From: Paenibacillus profundus
GTDB lineage: Bacteria > Bacillota > Bacilli > Paenibacillales > Paenibacillaceae
Assembly: GCF_021369635.1 (NCBI RefSeq)
Contig: NZ_JAJNBZ010000036.1
Coordinates: 22,417 to 58,396, forward strand
Length of the DNA: 35,980 bases
Direction of reading: 5' to 3'
In this document: in pieces, positions 25,411-33,484 of the stretch
Position numbering within the stretch: the first letter of the stretch is position 1
How the letters are laid out: the number at the start of each line of letters is the position of its first letter
Program-made: the position numbers and the translations under genes
The notes under the pieces: model-generated
Seen by the model: only the letters and a program-made list of their open reading frames with translations
What the model was told of the DNA's origin: nothing
The model's database searches: none

Positions 25411-25591
25411 CTTCGTATTTTAACTGAATGATTTGTATCCATTGCATCCTGGCTGAAATGATAAGAGGTTTATTTTAAAATCCATAAAAGTTGATTTTAA
25501 TAAAATACAGAAAAAATAAGTGTTCACTTAAATTAAAACGCGCTCATTTATATTCGGCTTCTAATTGGAAGAGGTTAAGAGTAGATGAAAT
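25411..25591. other. AT-rich gene-free stretch with a palindrome
   Basis: No gene is seen. TAAGTGTTCACTTA (25517-25530) is a perfect palindrome with 6-bp arms and a TT centre, the kind of site that TetR- or MarR-type repressors use; no gene starts close enough to assign it. Confidence 0.3.
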
Positions 25592-25735
25592 ATGCAGATA
25601 GAAAGTCGAGGTCTCTCTATCCCCACTGTTTATGCTTCCCCAGTCCAAGTTACAGTGGATGGGCATGATGTGGCTTTCATACAGGATTGCCATCTCTTCA
25701 TGGAGAGGGCTTTTTTGGAAACCGGAGCAGGATGA
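25592..25735 (+). pseudogene. Fragment of a stalk-domain (copper amine oxidase N-terminal) gene
   Basis: The 46 bases at 25633-25678 match 34195-34240 with four differences, three of them silent. The peptide reads YASPVQVTVDGHDVAF, the mature N terminus of the protein encoded at 34118-35353. Both sides diverge at once and the frame stops at 25735, so only a scrap of a second copy remains. Confidence 0.7.
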
Positions 25736-25865
25736 GCACATCAGCCATTCGGCACATTTTGCATCAATTAGCTCGCCCACCACTCACATCCCCCACTTTT
25801 TGGATTCTAATATTTTTTCATTAAGTATATATTTTTTAGAGAAATTTTAGTATTATTTTTAATTG

Positions 25866-25909
25866 GAATCCGAATAATAAATGTTGATTTAATATTTTTG
25901 TTCGGTTTT
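25866..25909 (+). promoter_or_regulatory. PurR operator of the nucleoside hydrolase operon
   Basis: Box 1 (25866-25878) reads GAATCCGAATAAT. Box 2, on the other strand (25909-25897), reads AAAACCGAACAAA. They match AWWWCCGAACWWT at 11 and 12 of 13 positions. They are inverted with 18 bp between them, exactly the arrangement at 418-461 before the pur operon. Box 2 overlaps the likely -35 element. Confidence 0.75.
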
Positions 25910-25936
25910 ACAACGTTTTATACATTGATACAAAAC
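25898..25936 (+). promoter_or_regulatory. Promoter and palindrome of the nucleoside hydrolase operon
   Basis: TTGTTC (25898-25903), a 17-bp spacer and TACATT (25921-25926) form a plausible promoter. Over the -10 lies an imperfect 22-bp palindrome (25915-25936) with outer arms GTTTT and AAAAC and inner TA steps, which could bind a second, dimeric regulator. Confidence 0.45.
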
Positions 25937-25989
25937 TTACATTTCCTGCAAATTACGTGTTGATGTATGGAGATGGGAATGGAGATAAG

Positions 25990-26940
25990 ATGAAGAAGAA
26001 CATTTATTTTAACCATGATGGCGGCGTTGATGATTTAATTTCGTTATTTTTGTTATTGCATATGGACAATGTGGAGTTGACGGGTGTGTCGGTCATTCCG
26101 GCGGATTGTTACTTGGAACCGGCTATGTTTGCAAGCCGTAAAATCATTGATCGTTTCGGTAACGGCGGTGTGGATGTAGCCGCGTCGAATTCCCGCGGGA
26201 AAAATCCGTTTCCGAAGGATTGGCGCATGCATGCGTTCTATGTTGATGCCCTGCCGCTTCTCAACGAATCCGGTAAAGTGGTGACTCCTGTAGCGGACAA
26301 GCCGGCACATCTTCATATTATAGACACGCTGCGCGCAACGGAAGGCAAGACGACCTTGCTGTTTACGGGCCCGCTTACCGACCTTGCTCGCGCATTAGAT
26401 ATCGATCCGACGATTGAAGAAAAGGTAGAACGCCTTGTATGGATGGGCGGTACCTTCCGAGAAGCAGGCAATGTGCATGAGCCTGAGCATGACGGAACGG
26501 CAGAATGGAACGTATTCTGGGATCCGGAAGCCGCTGCACGCGTATGGGCCAGTGGGATCGAGATTGATCTGGTGGCACTGGAAAGCACGAATCAAGTACC
26601 GCTTACGCTCGATGTTCGTGAGCGCTGGGCCGCGGAACGCAAGCATATCGGCGTTGATTTCCTGGGCCAATGCTATGCGATGGTGCCGCCTCTTGTTCAT
26701 TTCTCGACGAACTCGACATACTATCTGTGGGACGTATTAACGACAGCGTTCGTTGGCAATAGCGATCTTGTGAAGGTGCAAACGATTAACAGCATGGTGA
26801 TTACGGAAGGCGCAAGCCAAGGCCGAACCGTTGAAACGGCTGACGGACGCCCGGTACATGTCGTCTATGACGTGAATCGCGACGCATTCTTTGATTACAT
26901 TACCGAATTGGCGAAAAAAGCAACGGAGAGGGATTTGTAA
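25990..26940 (+). CDS. Nucleoside hydrolase 1 (inosine-uridine-preferring type)
   Basis: A 316-residue enzyme of the IunH/Rih superfamily, which cuts the N-glycosidic bond of ribonucleosides to release a base and ribose. The calcium-binding N terminus reads YFNHDGGVDDLISLF (residues 6-20); the first Asp of the usual DxDxxxDD is Asn8. Other family segments are FTGPLTDLARAL, VWMGGTF and WNVFWDPEAA. The frame is open to 25957, but the ATG at 25990 has GGAG 5 nt upstream and gives the family start. The stop shares one base with the next start, so the two hydrolases are coupled. Substrate preference cannot be told. Confidence 0.88.
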   Translation: MKKNIYFNHDGGVDDLISLFLLLHMDNVELTGVSVIPADCYLEPAMFASRKIIDRFGNGGVDVAASNSRGKNPFPKDWRMHAFYVDALPLLNESGKVVTPVADKPAHLHIIDTLRATEGKTTLLFTGPLTDLARALDIDPTIEEKVERLVWMGGTFREAGNVHEPEHDGTAEWNVFWDPEAAARVWASGIEIDLVALESTNQVPLTLDVRERWAAERKHIGVDFLGQCYAMVPPLVHFSTNSTYYLWDVLTTAFVGNSDLVKVQTINSMVITEGASQGRTVETADGRPVHVVYDVNRDAFFDYITELAKKATERDL

Positions 26941-27896
26941 TGTCAGAGAAAAAGCGAGTCATTATTGATACCGACACGGCTGGAGACGATACGATTTCCA
27001 TTTTAACGGCGCTTCACTATTTTCAAGTAGAAGGCATTATGATTACCGGCGGCAATGTCCAGTTCGATCAGCAGGTTGAAAATGCGCTCTACACTGTTCA
27101 AGTAGCGGGAAAAGGCGGACAAGTCCCTGTGTACAAAGGACATGAGCGCCCAATCATGGGGCTTGGCCAAAAAGAGCATCGTACGGTCGAGGATGTGCAC
27201 GGCAAGGATGGGATGGGGGATTCATTTTTCGAAAAAGCGATTCAGTCTCCCGAAAAAGGTCATGCCGTCGACTTCCTTATCGATGCGGTTCACAACAATC
27301 CAGGAGAAATCCATCTTATCGCGATTGCGCCGTTAACGAATATTGCGATGGCGCTCAAGAAGGACCCGACCATTGTATCGAAAATCCCGCATCTCTATAT
27401 TATGGGCGGCACGAACAATGCGCTAGGAAATATTACGCCGAGTGCGGAGTACAATTTCTACGTTGATCCGGAAGCGGCCAAAATCGTGCTTCATTCGGGT
27501 ATTCCCATCACGATGGTTGGTTGGGAAATGTGCACGCAATATTCCATCATGGACGATAACGACCATGAAGAGATCGAAGCGCTGGGAACGAAGGGCGCGA
27601 AATTCTTCAAAGATGTCAACAAGGTCGTCATGAGATTCAATAAAACGGTTCATCGACTGAACGGCACGACGCATCCGGATACGCTGCTCGCAGCCGTAGC
27701 GGCGGATGAGAAGATTATGACGAAGTCCAATCTCTATCACGTTGATGTCGAAACCGTCGGTGAGCTGACAAGAGGCTACAGCCTTGTGGATATTAACAAT
27801 CGTTTGGAACGCACGCGCAATGTTCGCGTCTGTGAAGCGATTGATCGAGATGCTTTTAAAGAAATGCTGTTGGACGTATTGAAGTCCATTAACTAA
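26940..27896 (+). CDS. Nucleoside hydrolase 2
   Basis: A 318-residue paralogue of the previous enzyme. The calcium site is complete: IIDTDTAGDDTIS (residues 8-20). It also has IAIAPLTNIAMAL, YIMGGTNNALGN and AEYNFYVDPEAA, which places an Asn-containing motif near the active site, and His in THPDTLLAA. It overlaps the stop of hydrolase 1 (TAATG). The two differ widely in sequence, so they may serve different nucleosides. The operon sits under a PurR operator. Confidence 0.88.
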   Translation: MSEKKRVIIDTDTAGDDTISILTALHYFQVEGIMITGGNVQFDQQVENALYTVQVAGKGGQVPVYKGHERPIMGLGQKEHRTVEDVHGKDGMGDSFFEKAIQSPEKGHAVDFLIDAVHNNPGEIHLIAIAPLTNIAMALKKDPTIVSKIPHLYIMGGTNNALGNITPSAEYNFYVDPEAAKIVLHSGIPITMVGWEMCTQYSIMDDNDHEEIEALGTKGAKFFKDVNKVVMRFNKTVHRLNGTTHPDTLLAAVAADEKIMTKSNLYHVDVETVGELTRGYSLVDINNRLERTRNVRVCEAIDRDAFKEMLLDVLKSIN

Positions 27897-27929
27897 TGAC
27901 TGCGAATAGCCGCTTTTGTAATAGATGTA

Positions 27930-28095
27930 GTTCAAAAAGTCCATTTTTGATCACGAAGTGATTCAGGTAGTAACTCGGCATCGAATCTTGCATTCACTCT
28001 CGAAGTCCGCTGCTCATTTAGTCTCGTCTACACTGCGCTGCTCCTTCTTCGAGTTCAAGCAACCTTCTCGGTGCTGAAAACCGTACTTTTTGAAC
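27930..28095 (-). repeat. 166-bp dispersed repeat, copy B
   Basis: The reverse complement of this stretch aligns end to end with 5615-5780. Its ends are perfect 11-bp inverted repeats: GTTCAAAAAGT (27930-27940) and ACTTTTTGAAC (28085-28095). A hairpin ATCAC-GAA-GTGAT sits near the left end. It lies between the hydrolases and the transporter gene, in the opposite orientation to copy A relative to the flanking genes. Confidence 0.8.
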
Positions 28096-28176
28096 AAGCA
28101 CTAATATGGCGAGCGGCCGTTTGCCCCTTTCGCTTTACATTCTTGGTCATTGACACGATGAAGAAAGGATAGGTAT

Positions 28177-29391
28177 ATGCAATACATTTGGGGACTTCTA
28201 GGAATCTTAGGCATTTTTATGATCGCAGTTGCGTTTTCGAAAAATCGCAAAGCGATTAATCCGAGAACGGTGATTGGCGCGTTTGCGATTCAATTTATTT
28301 TTGCATTGATCGTGTTGAAGTGGGAGTTCGGCAAAAAGATGCTGAACTACTTGGCTACGGCCGTTCAGAGCATCATCGATTCCACGAATGCGGGCATTCA
28401 GTTCTTGTTCGGCGGGATACTGGGTGCGGAAAAGGCAGGCTTTACGTTCGCGCTGCAGGTATTGCCTATTATCATCTTTTTCTGTTCCTTGATAGCGGTT
28501 CTGTACTATCTCGGCATTATGCAGTGGGCTACGAAAATCATTGGCGGATTTCTGGCGAAGATGCTCAAAACGAGCGAAACGGAATCGATGTCAGCAGCTG
28601 CGAATATTTTTCTAGGTCCGACAGAAGCGCCACTTGTTGTTAAGCCTTATATTGAGAAAATGACCAAGTCGGAGCTGTTCGCGATTATGGTCGGCGGACT
28701 GGCGTGCGTCTCTGGTTCCGTCCTGGGCGGATACGCGATGCTTGGTGTTCCGATTGAATATTTACTTGCAGCAGCATTCATGGGAGCTCCCGGCGGCTTG
28801 TTGCTAGCTAAAATTATCATGCCTGAAACCGATCATCATCTTCGAGTGGAACGGGTTAGCATGGTAAAGGATACAGAGTCCCGAAATGTTATCGATGCCG
28901 CGGCTCGCGGAGCTTCGGACGGGCTCAAGATCGCTGCCGGCGTAGGTGCCATGCTGCTGGCATTTATATCACTCATTTTCTTAGTGAACATGATCATTGG
29001 CTGGGTTGGCGGCGTGTTCGGAATTGAGGCGCTGACGCTGGAGCAAATTCTCGGCTACCTGTTCGCGCCGATTGCCTTCCTGATCGGTGTTCCATGGAGT
29101 GAAGCGCTGCAGGCGGGTTCCTTCATCGGTCAAAAGTTCGTCTTGAACGAATTTGTAGCGTACACTTCGTTTGCGCCTGAGATTGTAAATCTGTCTCCAA
29201 AAAGTGTTGTCATCATCAGCTTCGCGCTCTGCGGCTTTGCCAATCTGGCGGCCATTGCACTCCTCATTGGAGGCTTGGGCGGGATTGCTCCTTCAAGAAG
29301 ACAAGATCTTGCCGAGATGGGCTTCCGTGCGGTCATTGCCGCAACATTGGCTAACCTATTGAGCGCGGCTATTGCCGGGATGCTCGTGTAG
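28177..29391 (+). CDS. nupC: NupC-family concentrative nucleoside transporter
   Basis: A 404-residue membrane protein of the CNT family with about eight to ten hydrophobic segments. Family motifs are [21 protein letters not shown] at residues 78-94, [20 protein letters not shown] near 145, the [20 protein letters not shown] segment near 185, and [12 protein letters not shown] near 320. It imports nucleosides with protons or sodium. AAAGGATAGG precedes the ATG. It follows the two hydrolases after 280 nt (including repeat copy B), which suggests uptake followed by cleavage of nucleosides. Confidence 0.92.
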   Translation: MQYIWGLLGILGIFMIAVAFSKNRKAINPRTVIGAFAIQFIFALIVLKWEFGKKMLNYLATAVQSIIDSTNAGIQFLFGGILGAEKAGFTFALQVLPIIIFFCSLIAVLYYLGIMQWATKIIGGFLAKMLKTSETESMSAAANIFLGPTEAPLVVKPYIEKMTKSELFAIMVGGLACVSGSVLGGYAMLGVPIEYLLAAAFMGAPGGLLLAKIIMPETDHHLRVERVSMVKDTESRNVIDAAARGASDGLKIAAGVGAMLLAFISLIFLVNMIIGWVGGVFGIEALTLEQILGYLFAPIAFLIGVPWSEALQAGSFIGQKFVLNEFVAYTSFAPEIVNLSPKSVVIISFALCGFANLAAIALLIGGLGGIAPSRRQDLAEMGFRAVIAATLANLLSAAIAGMLV

Positions 29392-29456
29392 ATCAAATGA
29401 TCGACTGAGATGTCATACCCCCGTCATGTAGACAGCTAAAAAGCAGTAAATCAAGC

Positions 29457-29502
29457 GGCGATCGCTTCCCTCCATTCAACCGGGGAACGGTCGCCTTTTT
29501 TT
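29457..29502 (+). terminator. nupC terminator
   Basis: GGCGATCGCTTCCC (29457-29470) pairs imperfectly with GGGGAACGGTCGCC (29482-29495), followed by seven T. Confidence 0.8.
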
Positions 29503-29546
29503 CTGGAACCGCCAGCACCGACATCATAAAAAGCAACAGCTGGGCA

Positions 29547-29587
29547 AATAAAACAAACGCTTGGACTATGATGAGCCCAAGCGTTTG
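29547..29587 (-). terminator. Terminator of the flavoprotein gene (minus strand)
   Basis: CAAACGCTTGG (29554-29564) and CCAAGCGTTTG (29577-29587) are perfect arms. On the minus strand the stem is followed by GTTTTATT, giving a U-rich tail after the convergent flavoprotein gene. Confidence 0.75.
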
Positions 29588-29619
29588 TTGTTGGCTAATG
29601 AAAAGAGGAAGCTGTTATC

Positions 29620-31149
29620 TTATTGTGCTTTTACGAATTCAGCCGATTGTACGCCGGCTTGGCGGCCGAAGATGATGATCTCTGCAACGGAGTTGCCGCC
29701 GATACGGTTTTGACCGTGCAAGCCGCCTGTAAGCTCGCCTGCTGCATACAAGCCAGGAATAGGTTGACCGTCTTTATTCAATACTTCTGTGTTCGTATTG
29801 ATTTTCACGCCACCCATGGTGTAGTGAATCCCAGGGGAGATTTTGATTGCATAGTATGGCGCACCGGACAAGTCGTTGTCCATCGCAGTTGTTCTGCCGA
29901 ACTCGGCATCCTTTTTATTCTTCATTGCGCTGTTCCATGTATCCAGCGTCGCTGTTAGCTGATCTGCCGGAACACCCATTTCTTTGGCTAAAGCCTCGAT
30001 CGAATCGCCCTGAATGACAAAGCCCATTTCTTCATACTGCTGAATCGCTTTAGCGCGGGATTTTACGCCGGAATCAAATACAAGATAAGCTGATTTTTCA
30101 GGCAGCTTATTGATTGCAGCAGTGACATTGTCACGAGTGTCCAGCTCGTTGGTGAAACGTGTGCCCTCACTAGAAACAAGGATCGCTCCTTCACCGCGAA
30201 CCGCTTCCCCGATGAGATAGGATTTGTCCTGCTGTACCGTAGGGTGAACCTGGATTTGATCCATATCTACTGTTACACCGCCGAGCTTTTCAATCATCTT
30301 AATGCCGTCACCGGTGCTGCCTACTTGGTTTGTTGTCACAAGACCTTTCAGATCGGAGCGAACCTCGCCAATCATATCCATGTTAGCGCCATAACCGCCG
30401 GTTGTCACAACGACAGCATCCGCTGCAATCGTTTTCTCATCTTTATTGTCGAAGAGGACCTTAACGCCGTTTACTTTGCCATCCTTCTCCGTAATTTCCG
30501 TCACATTAGCATTTACGAAAAGAGGAATTTCTTTCTCTTGAACATTTTTCACCAAGCCGTTGACAAGATATTGCCCTACCGCTGAACCGTCTTCAGGACG
30601 GTGTGTGCGCTTTTCGTTCATACCACCCGTAATCGTGATATTGTTCAAACGAATTCCGATCGAATCAAGCCATTCGATTGCACTTGCGGAATTGTCAACG
30701 AAGAAACGAAGCATCTCTTTGTCATTAGTATCATGACCGCCTTTTAAAGTCTCTTCGTAAAATAGATCATTGCTGTCCTCAATGCCTTGCTCTTTTTGGA
30801 ACTTGGTCTGGGAAGCATTCATACCGGAGGATGATTTCATCGTATTGCCGCCGGCAATCGGCATTTTTTCGAAAATAACCGGGTTCATGCCTTTTTCTTT
30901 TGCCTCAAGTGCAGCAGACATTCCGGCACCGCCTGCACCGACAATGATGATATCATAGTTATCTTTTAATTGATCGATGGGTGTATAGTTGGTTTTAGAA
31001 GCTCCCGAAACGGCTTCCGTTTCTGTGGACTCCGCCGGTTTTTCATTGCCCTGGCTCTGGTTTTGATTCTGGTTCCCGCTACCGCATCCCGCGATCACGA
31101 GCATGAAAGAGAGAACGAGAATAAACGTTGCTGCTACTTTCTTTTTCAT
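29620..31149 (-). CDS. Flavocytochrome-c-type fumarate reductase-like flavoprotein, lipoprotein
   Basis: 509 residues, lipid-anchored outside the membrane: MKKKVAATFILVLSFMLVIAGC with lipobox Cys22, then a Gln/Asn/Glu-rich linker. The FAD-binding Rossmann motif is DIIIVGAGGAGMSAALEA. Residues matching the fumarate reductase active site are present: His in QVHPT, Arg in ELDTRD, His in GIHYTMGG and Arg in GQNRIGGN. No FMN-binding domain or heme CxxCH is in the chain, so electrons must come from a partner not seen here. The ATG at 31149 has GGGGTGG 5 nt upstream; a GTG at 31158 is less likely. It could instead reduce another enoate. Confidence 0.87.
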   Translation of the reverse strand: MKKKVAATFILVLSFMLVIAGCGSGNQNQNQSQGNEKPAESTETEAVSGASKTNYTPIDQLKDNYDIIIVGAGGAGMSAALEAKEKGMNPVIFEKMPIAGGNTMKSSSGMNASQTKFQKEQGIEDSNDLFYEETLKGGHDTNDKEMLRFFVDNSASAIEWLDSIGIRLNNITITGGMNEKRTHRPEDGSAVGQYLVNGLVKNVQEKEIPLFVNANVTEITEKDGKVNGVKVLFDNKDEKTIAADAVVVTTGGYGANMDMIGEVRSDLKGLVTTNQVGSTGDGIKMIEKLGGVTVDMDQIQVHPTVQQDKSYLIGEAVRGEGAILVSSEGTRFTNELDTRDNVTAAINKLPEKSAYLVFDSGVKSRAKAIQQYEEMGFVIQGDSIEALAKEMGVPADQLTATLDTWNSAMKNKKDAEFGRTTAMDNDLSGAPYYAIKISPGIHYTMGGVKINTNTEVLNKDGQPIPGLYAAGELTGGLHGQNRIGGNSVAEIIIFGRQAGVQSAEFVKAQ

Positions 31150-31329
31150 GTTAACCACCCCGTTTTTCTATGATGTTATTTAGATGAACATAAAGAGCCC
31201 AACGAAAAAGGAGAGAGTAACGGAGAAAATGAGATGCGGTGATCGTATCGTCGCCTTTATTCTCCGAACTTAAAATCGTTCACGGTTACCTCCTCTGGTC
31301 TGCTTCGGAAGCTTTTTTAGGTTCACTTT

Positions 31330-31373
31330 ATTTTAATATACTATCGCCCCCATTTATAGTGATTTATTTCACA
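31330..31373 (-). promoter_or_regulatory. Candidate Fnr box and promoter of the flavoprotein gene
   Basis: On the minus strand TGTGAAATAAATCACT (31373-31358) matches the Bacillus Fnr site TGTGA-N6-TCACA at nine of ten positions. A -10-like TAAAAT lies at 31335-31330, about 33 bp from the centre of the box, close to the spacing of class II activation. The leader to the ATG would be about 175 nt. Confidence 0.5.
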
Positions 31374-31467
31374 ATATTTGAATTTTGTATTATAAGCGGG
31401 GTACTCTTGTCAGAGCTGCTGTAATCGCTCTGCAGATAGTGTGGAGGAGGAGGAGTTCCCTTTATAT

Positions 31468-31554
31468 ATGAAGATTGATAAAGTAAGCATAAGGAGTATA
31501 CTCCCCATAACGACAAGGATTTTAGATTTACTTGTTGAAATCATCATTTTTTAG
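31468..31554 (+). CDS. Possible 28-aa hydrophobic peptide
   Basis: The frame MKIDKVSIRS-ILPITTRILD-LLVEIIIF follows a run of GGAGGAGGAGGAG (31443-31455), although the gap to the ATG is long at about 12 nt. The C-terminal half is strongly hydrophobic. The palindrome GGAGTATACTCC (31493-31504) lies inside it. I do not recognise it; it could be a small membrane peptide, a signal peptide precursor or chance. The remaining DNA of 31150-31668 has no other gene. Confidence 0.25.
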   Translation: MKIDKVSIRSILPITTRILDLLVEIIIF

Positions 31555-31668
31555 CCTCCTATCTTAAGTACTCTCTGAAGGGCGTGGAATTCCTCTTTCG
31601 TGTTTTTTGACTCGCTACGAACATTACTTCATTTCTTGGATTATGCGCGCAAGCGATGATGCAGAATT

Positions 31669-31692
31669 AACCTCCAGTGACGGAGGTTTTTT
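31669..31692 (+). terminator. Intrinsic terminator
   Basis: AACCTCC (31669-31675) pairs with GGAGGTT (31682-31688), and T continues to 31692. It lies just before the DUF4241 gene and could end a transcript from the small upstream frame, or act as an attenuator for DUF4241. Confidence 0.65.
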
Positions 31693-31727
31693 CAGATGGT
31701 CGTTTATTAAGAAGAAGGGAGATAGCT

Positions 31728-32252
31728 ATGATTATTCCATTGGGCCAATTTGAAATTACATCCGGTAAAGTGGTTGTATCCGATCCTTGTTACGAACGAA
31801 ATGAAAATACGATTATTATGGGTGTGCTGGACAATGTAAGCAACGGAACGTGGGCCGCTCAGGTACATAAAACCGAGGTTCGGGATTGGGGCGAAGCTTG
31901 CGCCAAGCTAATTGCTTATCACATATCGGTTGCCGACAAGCCAGATGAACTCGAATGGGTGAAGTGTCATTTTATTGTCGGGGTGGACAGCGGGCAAGCG
32001 GGGATCTTTGACGTCAGCGAGTATCGAATTCCGGATTCCGAACCTCAAGGGACAGAGTCCGATACGGACAGCGACTGGTATTTATCCTGCTGCGACATTA
32101 CGGAAAGCGATGAGGAAGCCGGTGTCATGGACGGTGGCGCAGTCTCGCATTCCGGCTTCGGGGATGGAGGCTATGCGGCGTATTATGCCGCCAATGAACA
32201 GAATCGAATTATTGGAGTCAAGATTATTTTCATTAAAGATGCAGATCTATAA
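31728..32252 (+). CDS. DUF4241 domain protein
   Basis: 174 residues matching the DUF4241 family throughout: GKVVVSDPCYERN near residue 15, FIVGVDSGQAGIFD near 85, DWYLSCCDIT near 120 and a glycine-rich DGGAVSHSGFGDGGYAAYYA near 140. The family has no established function; it is probably cytoplasmic, as no signal or membrane segment is seen. The frame opens upstream at a GTG (31677) inside the terminator; the ATG at 31728 has AAGGGAGA upstream and starts at MIIPLGQFEITSG. It stands alone and is followed by a strong terminator. Confidence 0.75.
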   Translation: MIIPLGQFEITSGKVVVSDPCYERNENTIIMGVLDNVSNGTWAAQVHKTEVRDWGEACAKLIAYHISVADKPDELEWVKCHFIVGVDSGQAGIFDVSEYRIPDSEPQGTESDTDSDWYLSCCDITESDEEAGVMDGGAVSHSGFGDGGYAAYYAANEQNRIIGVKIIFIKDADL

Positions 32253-32334
32253 GAGAAGAAATGGTGACCAAAGTCTTAAACGGGAGTACCGTCCAATGCT
32301 TGCTGTGGATGTTTAACTTAAACGGTCAAAGCCC

Positions 32335-32381
32335 AAGCATAATGATGTCCTGAAGGTGGTGGGACGTTATTATGCTTTTTT
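32335..32381 (+). terminator. DUF4241 terminator
   Basis: AAGCATAATGATGTCC (32335-32350) pairs with GGGACGTTATTATGCTT (32361-32377) with small mismatches, followed by TTTTTT. Confidence 0.8.
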
Positions 32382-32395
32382 GTCATGCCTCAGTA

Positions 32396-32432
32396 AACTA
32401 AATAACTCCTGCTTATGCAAGTTTAGTTTATA
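32396..32432. repeat. Inverted repeat before the lactonase gene
   Basis: TAAACTAAA (32396-32404) and TTTAGTTTA (32424-32432) are perfect 9-bp arms about 65 nt upstream of the lactonase start. It could be an operator or a hairpin. Just after it, a 13-base CCATTTTTGATCA stretch is shared with the 166-bp repeat copy B. Confidence 0.5.
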
Positions 32433-32501
32433 AGTCTCCATTTTTGATCATAGAATCAAAGTGTACTCTGAGTCGTACATTATACATGGGAGGAAATGAA
32501 C

Positions 32502-33350
32502 ATGACGAATGTGCTTAAAGCCCGTCCTAAGCTGTATGTCATGGATAACGGACGCATGAGCATGGACAAAAACTGGTTGATCGGCATGCATAATCCGGCT
32601 ACGATCCTGAATCCGAATGCGGCGACGCAGTTCGTGGAGTTTCCGGTCTATACCGTATTGATCGATCATCCGGAAGGAAAGATTTTGTTCGATACGGCCT
32701 GCAATCCGAACGGGATGGGCAAGGAAGGGCGATGGCCCGAAATGATGCAGCTCGCGTTCCCTTGGGCAGCGAGTGAGGAATGTTATCTGCATAACCGGCT
32801 GGAGCAGCTGAATGTCTCGCCACGTGACATCAAGTATGTCGTGGCCTCCCATTTGCATCTGGATCATGCCGGATGCTTGGAACTGTTCACGAACGCGACG
32901 ATTATCGTTCACGAGGATGAGCTGAACGGCGCGCTGCAATCTTATGCACGCAACGAAAAACAAGGATCCTACATATGGGCGGACATCGATGCCTGGATCA
33001 AAAATCATTTGCAGTGGAAAACGATTAAGCGCACAGCGGATCAGTTGGAGCTGGTCGAAGGCATTACCCTTCTGAACTTCGGAAGCGGCCATGCTTGGGG
33101 CATGCTGGGCCTGCATATCGAAATGCCGGAAACGGGCGGGATCATCCTCGCTTCCGATACCATCTATACCGCGGAGAGCTACGGTCCACCGGTCAGGCCG
33201 CCGGGCATTATGTATGATTCGATTGGGTACCGGAATACGGTCGAAAGGATCCGCACTCTTGCCGCCCGAACGAAATCCCAAGTGTGGTTCGGACACGATG
33301 CGAATCAATTCAAGGAGCTCCGCAAATCAACCGAAGGATACTATGAATAA
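32502..33350 (+). CDS. N-acyl-homoserine-lactonase-like metallo-beta-lactamase
   Basis: A 282-residue metallo-beta-lactamase fold hydrolase. The zinc motif is SHLHLDHAGC, with His117, His119, Asp121 and His122; further ligands are likely in GHAWGMLGLH, ASDTIY and WFGHDA. The ILFDTACNPNG and PRDIKYVV segments fit the AHL lactonase group, which opens the lactone ring of Gram-negative quorum signals. The true substrate is not certain; related enzymes cut other lactones. There is no signal peptide. The ATG at 32502 is chosen over 32496 because GGAGG then lies 8 nt upstream. Confidence 0.82.
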   Translation: MTNVLKARPKLYVMDNGRMSMDKNWLIGMHNPATILNPNAATQFVEFPVYTVLIDHPEGKILFDTACNPNGMGKEGRWPEMMQLAFPWAASEECYLHNRLEQLNVSPRDIKYVVASHLHLDHAGCLELFTNATIIVHEDELNGALQSYARNEKQGSYIWADIDAWIKNHLQWKTIKRTADQLELVEGITLLNFGSGHAWGMLGLHIEMPETGGIILASDTIYTAESYGPPVRPPGIMYDSIGYRNTVERIRTLAARTKSQVWFGHDANQFKELRKSTEGYYE

Positions 33351-33446
33351 GAAGGCAAAGGAAGGCTTTATCATATCTGTGCACAGGTTTGAAGCAGACG
33401 GTATTTCATTCTCATGACAACTGACGACCTCCCCCATACGGTAAAT

Positions 33447-33484
33447 AGTGTAAAAGGAGTTCATATTGTGATGAACTCCACACT
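33447..33484 (-). terminator. Terminator of the small aromatic protein gene (minus strand)
   Basis: GGAGTTCAT (33456-33464) and ATGAACTCC (33471-33479) are perfect arms, extended by AGTGT and ACACT. On the minus strand the inner stem is followed by TTTT. Confidence 0.65.
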
